Counted from the stretch's first letter, positions 25,008-37,329 are shown. The stretch: DNA of 64,000 nucleotides from Blastomussa wellsi (GCA_947652115.1 OX393571.1:14825860-14889859); one strand, 5' to 3'. The notes: a model not told the origin generated them from the sequence alone. Numbers and translations: made by a program.

Positions 25008-25955
25008 TTATGCTGGTGGCGATTGTGACAGAGGAGGAGCTGAGGAGGAGGAGCAGGAGAAGTTGAGGAGGAGGAGCTGAGGAGGAGTGGAGGAGGAGGA
25101 GCTGAAGAGGAGTGGAGGAGGAGGAGTGGAGGAGGAGCTGAGGAGGAGGAGGAGCTGAAGAGGTGAGGGCTGAGGAGGAGAATTTAAGTAGGAGGAGGAG
25201 GAGGAGAGGGTGCTGAGGAAGAGGAGGAGCTCATGAGCCACCACCACCATAGCCACCACCACCATAGCCACCACCAGCACCGCCACCACCATAGCCACCA
25301 CCACCGCCACTGCCACCACCAGCACCACCACCACCATAGCCACCGCCACCGCCACTGCCACCACCAGCACCGCTACCACCATAGCCGCCACCACTGCCAC
25401 CACCACCACCACCACCAAAGCCACCACCACCGCCACCGCCACCACCATAGCCACCGCCACCGCCACTGCCACCACCAGCACCGCTACCACCATAGCCACC
25501 ACCACCGCCACTGCCACCACCAGCACCGCTACCACCATAGCCACCACCACCGCCACCACCATAGCCACCGCCACCGCCACTGCCACCACCAGCACCGCTA
25601 CCACCATAGCCACCACCACCGCCACTGCCACCACCACCGCCACTGCCACCACCAGCACCGCCACCACCATAGCCACCGCCACCGCCACTGCCACCACCAC
25701 CGCCACTGCCACCATCAGCACCGCTACCACCATAGCCACCACCACCACCACCGCCACTGCCACCGCCACCGCCACTGCCACCACCATAGCCACCACCACC
25801 GCCACTGCCACCACCACCGCCACTGCCACCACCAGCACCGCTACCACCATAGCCACCACCACCGCCACTGCCACCACCAGCACCGCTACCACCATAGCCA
25901 CCACCACCGCCACCACCATAGCCACCGCCACCACCACTGCCACCACCACCACCAC
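25008..25955. repeat. GGA/GCC-ACC minisatellite
   Basis: 25030-25226 is GAGGAGGAGCTGA-type, then 25229-25955 is built of CCACCACCGCCACTG and AGCACCGCTACCACCATAG units. Because the unit is nearly all CCN triplets, several frames stay open: Gly/Tyr/Ser-rich and Val/Ala-rich on -, His-rich on +. I treat this as composition, not coding. Confidence 0.85.
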
Positions 25956-26124
25956 ACTTAACTTGCTTGTAATTTATTGGAGAAATTATACTTGTTTTTA
26001 AAATGAATTTGCGTGACAAAATGGCGGGCTCTCGTGAAAAATGGTCATGTGACCCAAATCCTGGCTTCTGATTGGCTACTGTCAAAACCAGGCGTGCCTT
26101 ACTACTCGCACAGCAAAAAATGTT

Positions 26125-27545
26125 GCTGATATATTTTTGTTGAATTTCTAGAATCGGTGTGTGTTAACTTAATACATATCATAGCCAAGTTTTAATAAAA
26201 TCGTTGAAGTATAAATGCGGAAATCTTGTAGTCTCTTATATTCAGATCTTCTAATATCGGCAAGACCACAACGACAAACCAATGCGGAATGGTGCCGGAT
26301 CTTTTTAGACCTGGATCAGTTAAAATCAGAAGATACTATGCAAAAAACGGTAGACTGATCCCCACGGCAAAGAGAATAAATAAAAACATAAATGCAATCG
26401 CATAAAAACAAGTGCAATATATTTGCCTGATATTTCGGTAACGAAATCTTTGTTGAGGAGTTGCGTACGCTAGAATTTTCACTGATTTAGATCATTTTCT
26501 CAAATTGTTAGGAATCAGCAAAAACTATGAGCTCCGCTTTTAGGCTTGGCACTAGATCATGCAATAAAATAAATCAAACACTTTTTAGTCATTGAAGTCA
26601 ACAAAAAGTGATATAATAGGAGATAACTAAAGAATTATTTTCTCTACGTATTAGGACTGTGTTTTCCCAAATCGCAGATATGTGTTGAACCGTTTTGCCC
26701 AAATTTGCAGAGGCCAGTATTGGTGTACCTCAGTGGGACACCAATATGGCGGCCGGAAAATAGTTTAAACATCTGGAGCTTACTGCGCCAATGATAACCT
26801 GTAATGGACAAACAAAAATTTACATTAACGCTTTTTTTACTACTTTCATTTGACTCCTCAAATGGCTAAAAATCTCAAGATTGATGTACCTTTTATGAAG
26901 AACATGATCGTCACTTTATGCTGCTGTATGTCACACATGGTCTTAACTGAAATCAAAAATGCGCTAGTTTCCAAACGAAAGACTCTATTGACACTTGCTA
27001 TTGAGCTGAACCGTTTAAAACGGATATAAATTTAGTTCTCTTATGCTTGATAAGGCATAGGCGGCCCAAGCTTTCGATGCGATTATACAATACGCGAAAC
27101 GTGACTAGAGTTATGATGGTGTTGTGTTACAACTGTTTGAATTTACAAAGGTGTGTATGAAAAAAAAAAACGGATTCAAAGTTATAGACTACTAAGTTTC
27201 TCAGACCGATCGGAAGGTGTTTAGGCGAGTTATGACTTTTTTGGTTTTCTTCTGCTAAGACGAAGTAAAGGCTGCATACTCGATTTCGCGCTGCCCAAAA
27301 CAAACCCTTTGTAAATTGAAACCGTTAGAACACAACACATCCGTAACGCCAGTCACGTTTGGCGTGTTGTGTAATCGCATCGAGAGCTTGGGCCGCCTGT
27401 GGATAAGGATGAAACGTTTGATATCACTCGATTGTTTTCATTGGATATAGTAACGGAATCGTGTACTAAAGAAATTATAAACAGAGTTTCAGCAATTTGT
27501 AAGAGGAGCGGAATACATGGTTGGCTGCTCGGGCACATGTAAAAG
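26125..27545. other. Intergenic, nothing recognised
   Basis: AT-rich with no supported gene, RNA or paired repeat. GGCGGCCCAAGCTTTCGATGC (27060) and its near-inverse CGAGAGCTTGGGCCGCC (27381) suggest another decayed inverted-repeat element of about 335 bases. Confidence 0.4.
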
Positions 27546-27713
27546 AATAGACCAATTCCGATATATTAATATTCTAACATGTCACCGAGGCTTGGGGGAC
27601 TAAAACAAAAGATTTTGCGTCGAGGCTTAGGGATGAATAAATAATTTCTTTTGTTTTATTCCCCTAAGCCTCGGCGCCATGATAGAATTTTAATATATCG
27701 GAATTGGTCTATT
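27546..27713. mobile_element. 168-bp foldback MITE, copy 2
   Basis: Same element as 1733-1900, same length, with differences at a handful of bases that mostly keep the arms paired (e.g. GAATTCC/GGAATT in place of TTCTG/CAGAA). Confidence 0.88.
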
Positions 27714-27754
27714 CTGATACGGACTGATAATTATTTTGCTGCAAGTGGGAAGAC

Positions 27755-27957
27755 GGTGGCAAACGAGGACACATTGTTGCTCATGACGATTTGTTACGCG
27801 CGCAAACGCGGAAACTTTTTTTGCAGGCAAAATGTTTCTGAATAAAATCTGAAACATTTTTTGTGTCTCGGACACAATGTGTCCGCAATAATGTTGCGCG
27901 CACGTGGGCAAACAGGGAAACAGTTGTGTCCGCAACAATGTGTCCTCGTTTGCCACC
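27755..27957. mobile_element. 203-bp element with GGTGGCAAACGAGGACACAT ends
   Basis: Left GGTGGCAAACGAGGACACAT, right its exact inverse. The interior repeats the GCAACAATGTGTCC theme. It starts about 40 bases after the 168-bp MITE. Confidence 0.8.
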
Positions 27958-28959
27958 ACCTGTAGTTTCATTGCTTTGGATACTGACCAGTGTTCGAACT
28001 CTTCTTATGTCTTTCATTCGAAATCACAAACAGAGGAAGTGTCCATACAAATACTGTTCAAGTAATGAATGTGGGTTTTTCTTTTAGAGTTGGGATTACG
28101 TACAGATTCTACAAGGCAGAGTATTGATAACTGGCTGTCGTTAATCTTAGTCTTGTAAGGATTGTGCCGATTTTGCCTGTTTCATTTGAGAAAAATAAGC
28201 ACTACGCCACACAACCAATATATATTGAAGATTAATGATGGTGAAATGTGGAAAATGAGAAAACGCCTTTGAATATAGCCAAACTTCCAAGATTGCAACC
28301 ATACCACTTATCGACGTGTTTCATATAATATTTCTTACAAATAGAAAGTTTTCCAGTCCCAATCATAGTGTGATTAATTTTGTCAAGCAATAACATAGGA
28401 TGGTTACCGTAAGTCGGTATTGCCCTGTGGGGGTCGGCCTTTCATTCGGACTGTTGATGTTGGTTGTATCCTACACACATGTAAATCATAAAGCGAAGTA
28501 TTAAAACCTGTAAAGTCCCGAAACTTAATGGTTTTAATACAAAAAATTGCGCCCATAGCGTTGAAACTAGTTCATCGCTTATCAGTGTTACAGAAACACT
28601 GTCAGCATAAATACTACCTGGCCATCCTAGTGTGATTTATTATTAATTATTCACCCTGATGGAATCAGGTCTCAAGCCTACTTGTCCTCTAAAGCTGCTT
28701 TACTAATTAGTGTTTTATTTTGCTTTCTGACAGGGCTCAAAGCTTCTCGTCTTTGGAATGCAAGTTTATATGTTCACCATGCAAAGTTTTCTGACTGGAG
28801 TTTTTCCTGTTTGCGTTTTGACTGTTTGTCCATTTTACATTTTCTTCAGATTTGATGTAAAATAAAATATTAATAAAATAGTGTGAGCAAAAACTTGTGC
28901 TACTTTCTTGAACCCCAAGCAAGCACACCATAAACTTGATCGTGGTAAAAGTAGATGTA
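27958..28959. other. Intergenic, nothing recognised
   Basis: AT-rich, only short open frames, no repeat pair found. Confidence 0.4.
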
Positions 28960-29990
28960 ATTTTTCCAAATTCTTAAATATTCTTTCACGTTTGCCATCT
29001 TTATGGTACAAGGAAAAACGGCTCCAACACATGCACACAGATGACTTTACAAGCTATTCCTTTTATTCCAAGTTAGTTTCTCATCATTGTGGTAGACTGT
29101 CAATCACTGAATTTATACATGCAAAGATGTGACATTGAATTTCGTTTTCCTGGGTAGGGTAGTAGGGGTTTAATTTTAACCAGCCCTCGCCTTTATAACA
29201 AACCAGGTTTCCTATCCTTGTGGTACGAGGTAGACCAATACACATGCGCTTATTCACAAAGATTTACCACATTGATGAGAACTTTTACCAAGCATAAGAG
29301 TAATTGGTCCACCTGGATGAGGTGGTGGGGGTTGCTGCTACTCACTATAACCTTTTCTCACAAAAAATACAATTTTTGGACACTACAACACTAAATACAA
29401 CTGTGGAGATATCTTAATGCGCATGCGTATTTGTAAAAGAACTACCACAAGGATTAGAAAGTTTGTAACTATATAGGAAAGTTTTTTCTTTTAAGCGTGG
29501 TGGGTGGGGGATGGTGGACGGATCCCATGTCAACTTTTCATTGATATTGTATCTTAAGGATTGAACTTTCAACATTTTCATTGATCAATTGAAGGTTGTG
29601 TCCTTTAAAAGTTTGTTCGTATTGCGCATGCGTGTTGGTCCACCTCCTACCACAAAGCTGGAAAGCTTGCTTGGCTATTAAGGTGAATTTTTTTGATGGG
29701 GTTGGTGGGTGGGGGTTTGGGATGGCGCAAAATAATACTGTCTTTAAGTACTGTCTTTAAGTATTGTAGTGTTAGTAGTATTGTAGTTGTAGTAGTATTG
29801 TAGTAAATTAAAGTTTTTTTAGAATCAGAATCAGAAGCAGATTTAGAATCAGAAGCAACATCCCCACCAACCGCATCCAGGAAAATAACTTACTCTTATG
29901 CTTGGAAAAGCTTCTTATCATTGTGGTACACTTTCTCAGTACGCACTCGCAAATCAGACAAGTACGCATGCGCAATGAGAAGTTCCTGTT
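28960..29990. promoter_or_regulatory. Cluster of six paired GTGGTA ... CATGCGC motifs
   Basis: Six related sites of 45-75 bases: 29003-29036, 29089-29122, 29220-29249, 29419-29448 (inverted), 29624-29653 (inverted), 29923-29973. The best three have GTGGTA then exactly 17 bases then CATGCGC. GTGGT resembles a RUNX core and GCGCATGCG an NRF1 core. Two of the units (29419 and 29624) lie ~205 bases apart with G-rich stretches following at a similar spacing, so part of it is a diverged tandem duplication. Binding is inferred only. Confidence 0.45.
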
Positions 29991-30238
29991 TTTTAATACG
30001 AACATGTTTTTTGATAAGAACATGTTTTGAAAGGACAGAAACATGCACTTCTTACCACTGAAATTATTAAATCCTGAAACGAGTGGAAATTGGATAGGAA
30101 AGGAAGAAAAGAAAATCGTACAAAAAGCAGAAGTTTTCAATGAACTTTATTGTTAAATCACACTATCTATAGAAGTACAACTTTCGAAAGCCAGCTGCAT
30201 CAAAGTTTGTTCAAAACAGCTTAAAATCAAATCACGCA

Positions 30239-30532
30239 CAATCTATCCTACACAAATTTCCTTCCTGTTCATGAAACAAACTATCAAATACAGTCCTGTA
30301 TAATAGTGCTTAGTAAATTGCAAAAATGCTATATTCTGTTGCAAATAGTGAACAAATTCTTCAAGACAAGGCGGAACTTGTAGGAGGTAGAGGGAGGGTG
30401 TAGCAGGTAGGCGGAACTTGTAGGAGGTAGAGGGAGGGTGTAGCAGGTAGGCGGAACTTGTAGGAGGTAGAGGGTAGGTGTAGCAGGTAGAGGTACAAGC
30501 ACAATCTATCCTATACAAATTTCCTTCTTGTT
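30239..30532. repeat. 40-bp x3 tandem repeat between two direct copies
   Basis: 30371-30490 holds three 40-bp units beginning GCGGAACTTGTAGGAGGTAG. The array is bracketed by ACAATCTATCCTACACAAAT (30239) and ACAATCTATCCTATACAAAT (30501) in the same orientation. Confidence 0.85.
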
Positions 30533-31429
30533 GAACGCTAACAATCACAAGAAAATTCTAAATGAGCTCTATTCGCGGAACTATCTTCGCAGAATTTGCA
30601 TATTGTTGTTTCGTTGACAACGACTACGAAATGCACTAGGATTTTTACGAAGTGCAGTGTGCCCTAATTAGACTTTTGTTTAGCTTGCCATAGTGGTCTC
30701 TACAAATCTTCAGTTCTTGTTTAACAAGCTCGGAGTCTGCCAAAAGTCGCCAACGTATTTCTTCAAGTATAAACTTCTATAACTTAACGAACGTTTTTAG
30801 AAGCAAACGAGTGATCAAGCACACTGCTCTTCGTGTTAACTCATCATGTCCTCACGTTATGATGACGCGTGTCACTGAAATTAAAAATAACACAATAATA
30901 AGAGTAAAATTAAACACCCTTTTAATGTTAACTAAATCCGTGATCCGTACTGTAAAATACGCCATAAATCGACAGGTAAAACGAGAAACAATACTTTACA
31001 ATACAAAGGTTCAAAAAGATAGTTAATGTTTTATCTACCCTAACAACTGAAATATACACTTTGCATCTGATTTAAAGACCTAGAGGTAGTGGCTGAGTGT
31101 GTAAGACGGGCTATTATGAAGTAGTGTGATTTAAGACGGTATAATACATAGCTAAGGCTTCCTCATTTGATTTATGATATAGATTTTACACGCCCCGAGT
31201 AAAAACAACAAAACATGTATGATCGCTTGTTTTTCTTTCCTCTCGAGCTTAAACGCTTTTTTACGCTTTCTGCTGCTTTGCTCAGAATTGTACGGGAATT
31301 GTTTTGACAAGAGAAAAGCTGACGAGGAACTATAAAACACCCTTTTTCTGTGTTTTCTACTCTGATGAAACATGTATTTTCGACCAGTCAGAGCGCTTGC
31401 AGAATCCTGTCTATACTTCACTGCACTCA
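30533..31429. other. Intergenic, nothing recognised
   Basis: AT-rich; short frames only. Confidence 0.4.
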
Positions 31430-31551
31430 CCGTGAAATGAAGACTCCAGCCGACTTGCCACTTTTTAATCCCATTGTAATATTTATTCTGTAATAAGGAA
31501 AGTACATCAATTATCATATATTCCTCTACTTACAATACAATACAAAACATA

Positions 31552-32127
31552 TTGTATACCTTGAATACCTTGGAGCCTGTTTCTATCAACAATACGAACA
31601 TTGAGGTTGTTCCATCTGCTAAATTACTAGGTGTTATGATATCGAATGATCTGAAGTGGAATGTGCACGTAGAAATGATATGTAAGAAAGTCGCAGCGCG
31701 TCTCTATTTTCTTAGGCAATTAAAGCGCGCGAAAGTGCCAACCAACGACCTCCTAAGTTTCTACACCACTTGCATACGCCCTGTTGCAGAGTATGCATGT
31801 CCAGTCTTTCATACCGCTCTACCGCAATATCTCTCCGACCAGTTAGAACGCCTGCAGAAGCGAGCATTACGTATAATAAGCACTAATGAACTATCTTATG
31901 GTCAGGCCTTAGAAGTTCTTAACATACCAACCTTGTATGACAGGAGAGAGGCGATTGGGAACTTATTGTTTCAAGAGATAAATAACAACAATAATCACAA
32001 TCTTCGTCCACTACTCCCGCCACCTTACTCTGGCACTGTGCGAACACGGGGGAATCGCAAGTTCCAAGTCCCGCGTTTTAAAACCAATCGTTTTAGAGAC
32101 AGTTTTATTATAAGCCATTGCCGATAG
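31552..32127 (+). pseudogene. C-terminal fragment of LINE reverse transcriptase
   Basis: Frame open for about 190 residues with the usual post-RT LINE motifs: KLLGVMISNDLKWNVHV, CKKVAARLYFLRQLKRA, FYTTCIRPVAEYACPVFH, LERLQKRALRII, IPTLYDRREAIG. The fingers/palm with the catalytic Asp pair and the endonuclease are missing through 5' truncation. The frame is otherwise undamaged, which suggests a fairly recent insertion. Confidence 0.88.
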
Positions 32128-32391
32128 CACGTCCTTTTACAATTTAAATAACTTTAATTGTATCTTAATTATAACTTAGTGTTTATATAATAATGATAAG
32201 TTTATTATTGCCAAATTCTTATCAAGTAACTCTCTTAATTTACCATTATGTAATTTTTTTTTAATTAGTATTATTTATAGTTATAATTTAATTTACGTTT
32301 TACATTTGTAAAAATTATCGTAATTCAGCCCTCGGGCTGCAAGGGTAATTTCAATAAACTTTCTATCTATCTATCTATCTATCTATCTATC
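31554..32391 (+). mobile_element. 5'-truncated non-LTR retrotransposon (LINE) with TCTA tail
   Basis: Contains the last ~190 codons of a reverse-transcriptase ORF (stop at 32127), then a 3'UTR with CAATAAA and (TCTA)n at its end. CATATT on both sides (31548-31553, 32392-32397) is the likely target duplication. A short tetranucleotide tail fits CR1/L2-type elements (family is inference). No RT active site remains. Confidence 0.85.
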
Positions 32392-32700
32392 CATATTTTA
32401 TTACAGCACATGAACCTACTGGCCAAACAGGATTCACTATTAAAGAGGTATGTTACGATATTTTGAGCCATTATTTGCCAAGAACCAAATTTCCTTTAAA
32501 ATATAGGTAACCTAAAATTTATGGTTTACAAAGGAAGAACACCAAAGAGGTGACACTAAGCCAAAAAGGAACAAGGATGGTTAAGGATGGAGAAGATTGA
32601 GACGGATTACAATTGGCGAATTGGAAGAATTTAAGGTAATTTTTGAAGATGGACAAGCCATGACGCAGCTCCGTATTACAATTGATAGCTTACATCACAT

Positions 32701-33885
32701 TAAGTACACCACATTAAACGAAACGATAACAGAACACAACCTCTGAGGCGCCAAAGTGTACTGTAGACAAACCAGGAACTCGTGTGCATGGATGCCCACA
32801 ACAGCAGCGATACATGTCAAAAGAATTGCAGGAAAGACAACATTAATCTTGCAATGAGAAAGGATTATTTAGTAAGGAATTTCTAGGCAATCTATCGCCG
32901 AAATCCTTCGCTTATTTGGAGTAGTCGCAGAGGAAAGTGGAAAATAATGCTTGCAGAGCTATGTCGCTGAAATTGTTTGTATGCATTGCGGGCCTGCGAG
33001 TTACTGTCTTCAATATGAATCTCTCTTTCGCCTTTTCACTACCATTGACAATTCGACTATAATCTTCAAACAATTAAAGCTGGCGAAACCGTGATGGAAA
33101 CGCAGGAATCAACTTAACTACTCTCCCTCCCCAATTCTCTTTCGCAGCATTGAGGCTCTCAATAAAATCTCCGTTGCCGAAACACATTCGCTTGCTAAGT
33201 CACTCCAGCTACGCAGGAAAGAACCCATAAGAACCGGTCTACTCGTACTAGCGAACACATAGTGGAACCACACAAAGTAAAATCAGCTCTCACTGAAGAC
33301 CTCAGTGCAAAAAAACGTCCGTTTTTATAAAAGTAGAGAGAGGTAGAGAGTTTTGATACAATGAAATGATTGAAAAATGGCGCGCAGGGACCAACACCAG
33401 TTGTCCGTTTCATGAAGGTGTCCGGCCTAACGCTGGTATTAACTAGTGCATAAGCATTGGCACAACGACCTAGGCACAAGCATAAGAAGAACGTTGTCCT
33501 CACTAGGAAGCATCGCGACATAAGGCGACATAAACACAAGAAGAACGGACACCGTCCGTTCCTGGGTCAAGATCGATATTCTTGAAACAGCTGTATAATT
33601 ATATTATTTGAAAGGTTGCATTACAATGGTTACAGCCTGCTGATAATTAACAATGCATGCTCAGAAAGGCTACATGTAAAAGCCATGTAAAAGCCTGAAT
33701 GAATTTTACGACTTTGAATAGGGAAGTTACTAAGCAACATGACGTCATGCTCGTGTTTGTTTTCAGTAGATGAAGTGCTCTAGTCAGCCACGCCTTGTTG
33801 TTCAAACGCGAGAGTTCAGTATTATATTTTACTTGTGTGTCAAAACAAAAGAGATCACTGAGAAACTCGCTGAACGTAATTAAAC
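32701..33885. other. Intergenic, nothing recognised
   Basis: Short frames only. A 114-residue - strand frame at 33195-33539 resembles nothing I know. Confidence 0.4.
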
Positions 33886-34508
33886 AATAGACCTTATTCA
33901 CGATAGAGGGGGTATGTTTCCAAAGAAACTGTGGTGCTGCGTCGGTGGGAAGTATAACAATATAATTTGGTTTTATCAACTGGGTTCATAATGTGAATTG
34001 GCCACCGTAAAGAGTTTCAAGAGCTGACGTTTCGAGCGTTAGCCCTTCGTCGGAGCGAATCCGATAGCCGCATTTGTTTTCACATTATAATGCAAATTAG
34101 ACACGTGATTTTTGAGGGGGCAAACAAGCCTAAATCGACTAATTTTAGCTGGTTTCTCATCATGTTTGATAATTTGTTTTATATCCATGGTTTGGTTTTT
34201 ATTTTGCGCTTTAAATACTGCAAGTTAAACGCAGTTTTGGCACTTTTTTATAAAAAAGAAAACGGCTTGCATAGTTAACAAGTCAAGGTATCGAGTAACA
34301 ATTTCAAACTAACCTTATAATGAAATCATTATTCCATAATTTGGCTCTCAAATGTGGCTTTACAGCAAATACTTCACTATTTAGACCGTCCGATTTTCCG
34401 AGAAATGGCAACATTTCAATGTTTGCCCCCTGGTAGACAACGTAGCTAATTTGCATTACAATATGAAAACCAACATGGCGGCTATTGTGAATATTGAGGG
34501 GGGGGGGA

Positions 34509-34545
<37 letters not shown>

Positions 34546-34656
34546 GTATAACAATATAATTTGGTTTTATCAACTGGGTTGATAATGTCACCGGTGGCCA
34601 ATTGACATTATCAACCCAGTTGATAAAACCAAATTATATTGTGAATATGGTCTATT
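33886..34656. mobile_element. 771-bp composite element with AATAGACC ends
   Basis: Left AATAGACCTTATTCAC, right GTGAATATGGTCTATT. Inside, AAAGAAACTGTGGTGCTGCG and AACAATATAATTTGG occur twice in direct orientation (33920 and 34516), and TTGATAATGTC ... GACATTATCAA forms a hairpin at 34557-34640. A solo part copy is at 42045-42206. No transposase. Confidence 0.75.
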
Positions 34657-35899
34657 CCAGTAAAATAACTTACAGAAACACAAGAGAGGGTATTCTCTTG
34701 ACATCATACCCGCAATATTGAAGTGTTTAAATAAAGTCTACGAGTCCTCAGCTTCTACGTTCGCTATGAGTGATCAACTAAAAGGTTTGCAGTGAAGACG
34801 AAGCAGCGGTTAGAAAGTAAATGATCAGGAGCTAGTTGTGTTGGCTCAGTTGCGCTGCGGTCAGAAAAAGCTTGTGAACGCAGGCTGAGCGTGCAGCTAA
34901 CAAAAAAACGATCATATGTAAATTTCCTTCTGGTTTGAAACCGAACCTTTTAAAAGTTTATGATTGCGATGTGATTGAAGGAAGTTCTGCGCGGACTAAA
35001 ACGTCACTGAGTGATTTTTCTTCCCTGTAAGTTACAATCGGTACCTTGTAAAAGATATGTGCAAGTCCCTGCCCCCACCCCCTTGTGCTTTGTGTCTCAC
35101 TGTGCCTCCCAGTTCTTTTGCATTCCGTGAACAGTCTTCCCTTTCTCCGATGGCACCAATTAACAGCACTAGAAAATGAGGGCACAAACCTGTTACATCG
35201 GCGTGAGTTTGAATAAACAACTCGTTCTTCGTAAGTCCCCCCCAAAGGAACAGAGTGTCGATTGAATGCCTAGCTTTGTTCATACTCTCTATGATGTGAC
35301 GAGTTCCATGCTGAAGGAGATTTAAACATTATACAGCTGGATTTTTTTGCAAATAGCGCGCAATCGCATTGGCTAATTGGAGTTCCCAATTGATGGCATC
35401 TAATAATAAAACTGTTTCCAACCAGAAGTCTCTGCGCGGGCAACATTTCAAAACCTACGGGTAGCCAGTACCTCACTACCCTCCTACGCAGACGTTCGTT
35501 TGACTTGTCACGCAGGAAGATTGCGTGACGAGCGAAAAGAACGTCTGTACAGAATCGACGATGTACCATCTCTATTTTCATTGGTCCTCTGTACGCGCTA
35601 CCCCCATTGTTTTCCAAAATCATTAATCTATGATGTCACTGGGTAATACTGTTCTGTTGTCCGCCATGTCTCCTTTCACGTAAATCAGACTTATTTTAAA
35701 GTTTTACTCCTTTGTGTTATATAATAAATTACCCAATGACTGGCCCGTTGGGAACAAGTTCATTGTGTTTCCCTTGAATCTTAGTGTTTCCAGTGAGATT
35801 CTCAGGAAACAAAATTAACAACACATCCATCCATGATCCCGACACTGGTATAATCTTTTCGCAACCCCCATTAATTTCATTCAAACGCGACAAAAACAT
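34657..35899. other. Intergenic, repeat-derived
   Basis: About 35480-35560 has CTACGCAGACGTTCG and AAGATTGCGTGACGAGCG, related to GAAGATTGCGTGACGTGCC at 9884. No gene recognised. Confidence 0.4.
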
Positions 35900-36180
35900 G
35901 AAAATGAAATGAAGCCTCCAGCCGATTGCCACTCAAATTATTTCACATTCCTCTACTTACAATAAAATACAATACAAAACATATTTTTTCAAGACATGAA
36001 CCTACTGATCAAAATAAAACATCTCTATAGAAGGACCAAAAAACACCAAAGAGGTGACACTAAACCAAAAAGGAACAAGGATGGTTAAGGATGGAGAAGA
36101 TTGAGACGGATTGGAAATGACGATTTGAAAAAATTTGGCTAAACTTCGGAAGATGCACAAACCACGACGCAGCTACTGTA
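35900..36180. repeat. Uninterrupted copy of the dispersed AACAAGGATGG repeat
   Basis: Continuous version of the repeat that the LINE splits at 31548. Confidence 0.75.
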
Positions 36181-36344
36181 TTGCAACGGATAACTTACCA
36201 TCTACAAGTACATCACATTATACGAAACTAAAACAAAACAACACAGACAGTAGATTGTCTTATAGAAAAATCTGTGGGCCATATTGTACAGTGTCAACAC
36301 CACTGCGAGAGAAGTATTGTTAAGAATGTTCCGAAAACACTAAC

Positions 36345-36620
36345 CTCTGAGGCTCCAAAGTGTACGCCAGTGTTCACCACCTCTCCCCAGCTCCACCCAT
36401 TCTCCTTCATCTCTTGTTCAAATGATTGTTTCCACGTCTCCTTCCTTCTTTCTTTTTCCATCTGGAGTCCAACTCATAGCCACCCGCGGGATGGCTATCA
36501 CCCGCGGGATGGCTATCAAAGGCATCCTACAAGTATGTCCAAGCCATCTCCTGCGCTGTTTTACTTTAAGGGAGACAGGTCGTACACAGGTCTTCCAGAG
36601 CAGGAGCGGTGTTGACATTT
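36345..36620 (-). pseudogene. LINE ORF remnant (post-RT region), frameshifted
   Basis: The - strand frame reads RRRWLGHTCRMPL, IPRV, MSWTPDGKRKKEG and then stops. In the next frame it continues ETWKQSFEQEMKENGWSWGE. This is the RRWLGH..RMP..RIP...WTP.GKRK.GRP..TW block found downstream of the RT in many RTE-like or L2-like elements. An 18-bp unit coding IPRVIA is duplicated in frame. Confidence 0.75.
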
Positions 36621-37329
36621 CTGTTAGGAGTAAAAAAAAAAGAAGAAAGAAAGAGGGACCCGAGCATGCACCCAGAATGTCATGTAGTTAGGGGAGAAGG
36701 TACTGGTAGGAGGGGGAAGGGAGACCAAGTGAACAACTAGTCTCGAGGCGGGAACATTGGTAGCAACTTGGAAAACTCGAAAGCGTCAAAAAAGATCAGA
36801 GGAACCCAGGACATAGGGATTTCATGTGAAATCCAACGCACGTAAAAGACAGTCTTTTACTGGTCGCGCGGTTTGGCGAGCGCGTCATGCATAAAACATC
36901 AATACTTTTCCGTATAAACCGAGCTTACAAGGTACACAAAATGTTTAAATGCCTAAAGTAAATTCGCGTGCCACAATTGTTCAGACTGATAGCGAAGGAA
37001 ATTATTCTTCGTGCGAGTATTCAGCAACAAAATTTGGGCATCAAGACAGAGAACTGATTTTCAGCATAAATAAACCTTTCAATTTAATGTGATAAAACGC
37101 TCACTGCAAGTTTCCTGTGGAATTCACATTGAACATAACTTCTCCTTTACGCGTCAACAGCCTGCGTAGCAAGCTTACTCGTATACACGCTTTTTGGCCG
37201 AGCGAAAATTGGAGCGAGAGCTATTTTTGTACCAGTTTTCGTGCGGCCAAAATGCGAGAAACTCTCCATTCATCAATTGCTGCGCAAATGTTCAATCTTG
37301 GCTCATCAATTTCCAGAATGTATAAATGT

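Larger units (their letters stand above)
23286..26124. mobile_element. 2.8-kb foldback-type element with ~200-bp inverted ends
   Basis: Left arm 23286-23481 and right arm 25953-26124 are inverted copies: AGTAGTAAGG, CAATCAGAAGCCAGGATTTG, GGGTCACATGA, CCATTTTGTCACGCAAAT and AAGTATAATTT occur in order in both. Between the arms are a 237-bp direct duplication (23636-24112) and a long GGA/CCA-type minisatellite next to the right arm. No transposase frame. Outer ends are approximate; no target duplication seen. Confidence 0.75.
31430..32700. repeat. Older dispersed repeat split by a LINE insertion
   Basis: The flanks of the LINE match 35900-36180: AAATGAAGACTCCAGCCGA versus AAATGAAGCCTCCAGCCGA, CCTCTACTTACAATA, ACAATACAAAACATATT, then ATGAACCTACTG and CACCAAAGAGGTGACACTAA. 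In the 35.9-kb copy these blocks are continuous, so it shows the empty site. Confidence 0.8.

Noticed and set aside
25008..26085. Long Gly-rich, Val/Ala-rich and His-rich open frames of 242-315 residues
   Set aside because: They overlap each other on both strands and consist of CCN-triplet minisatellite that lacks stops by composition. No splice sites or non-repeat domain support them.
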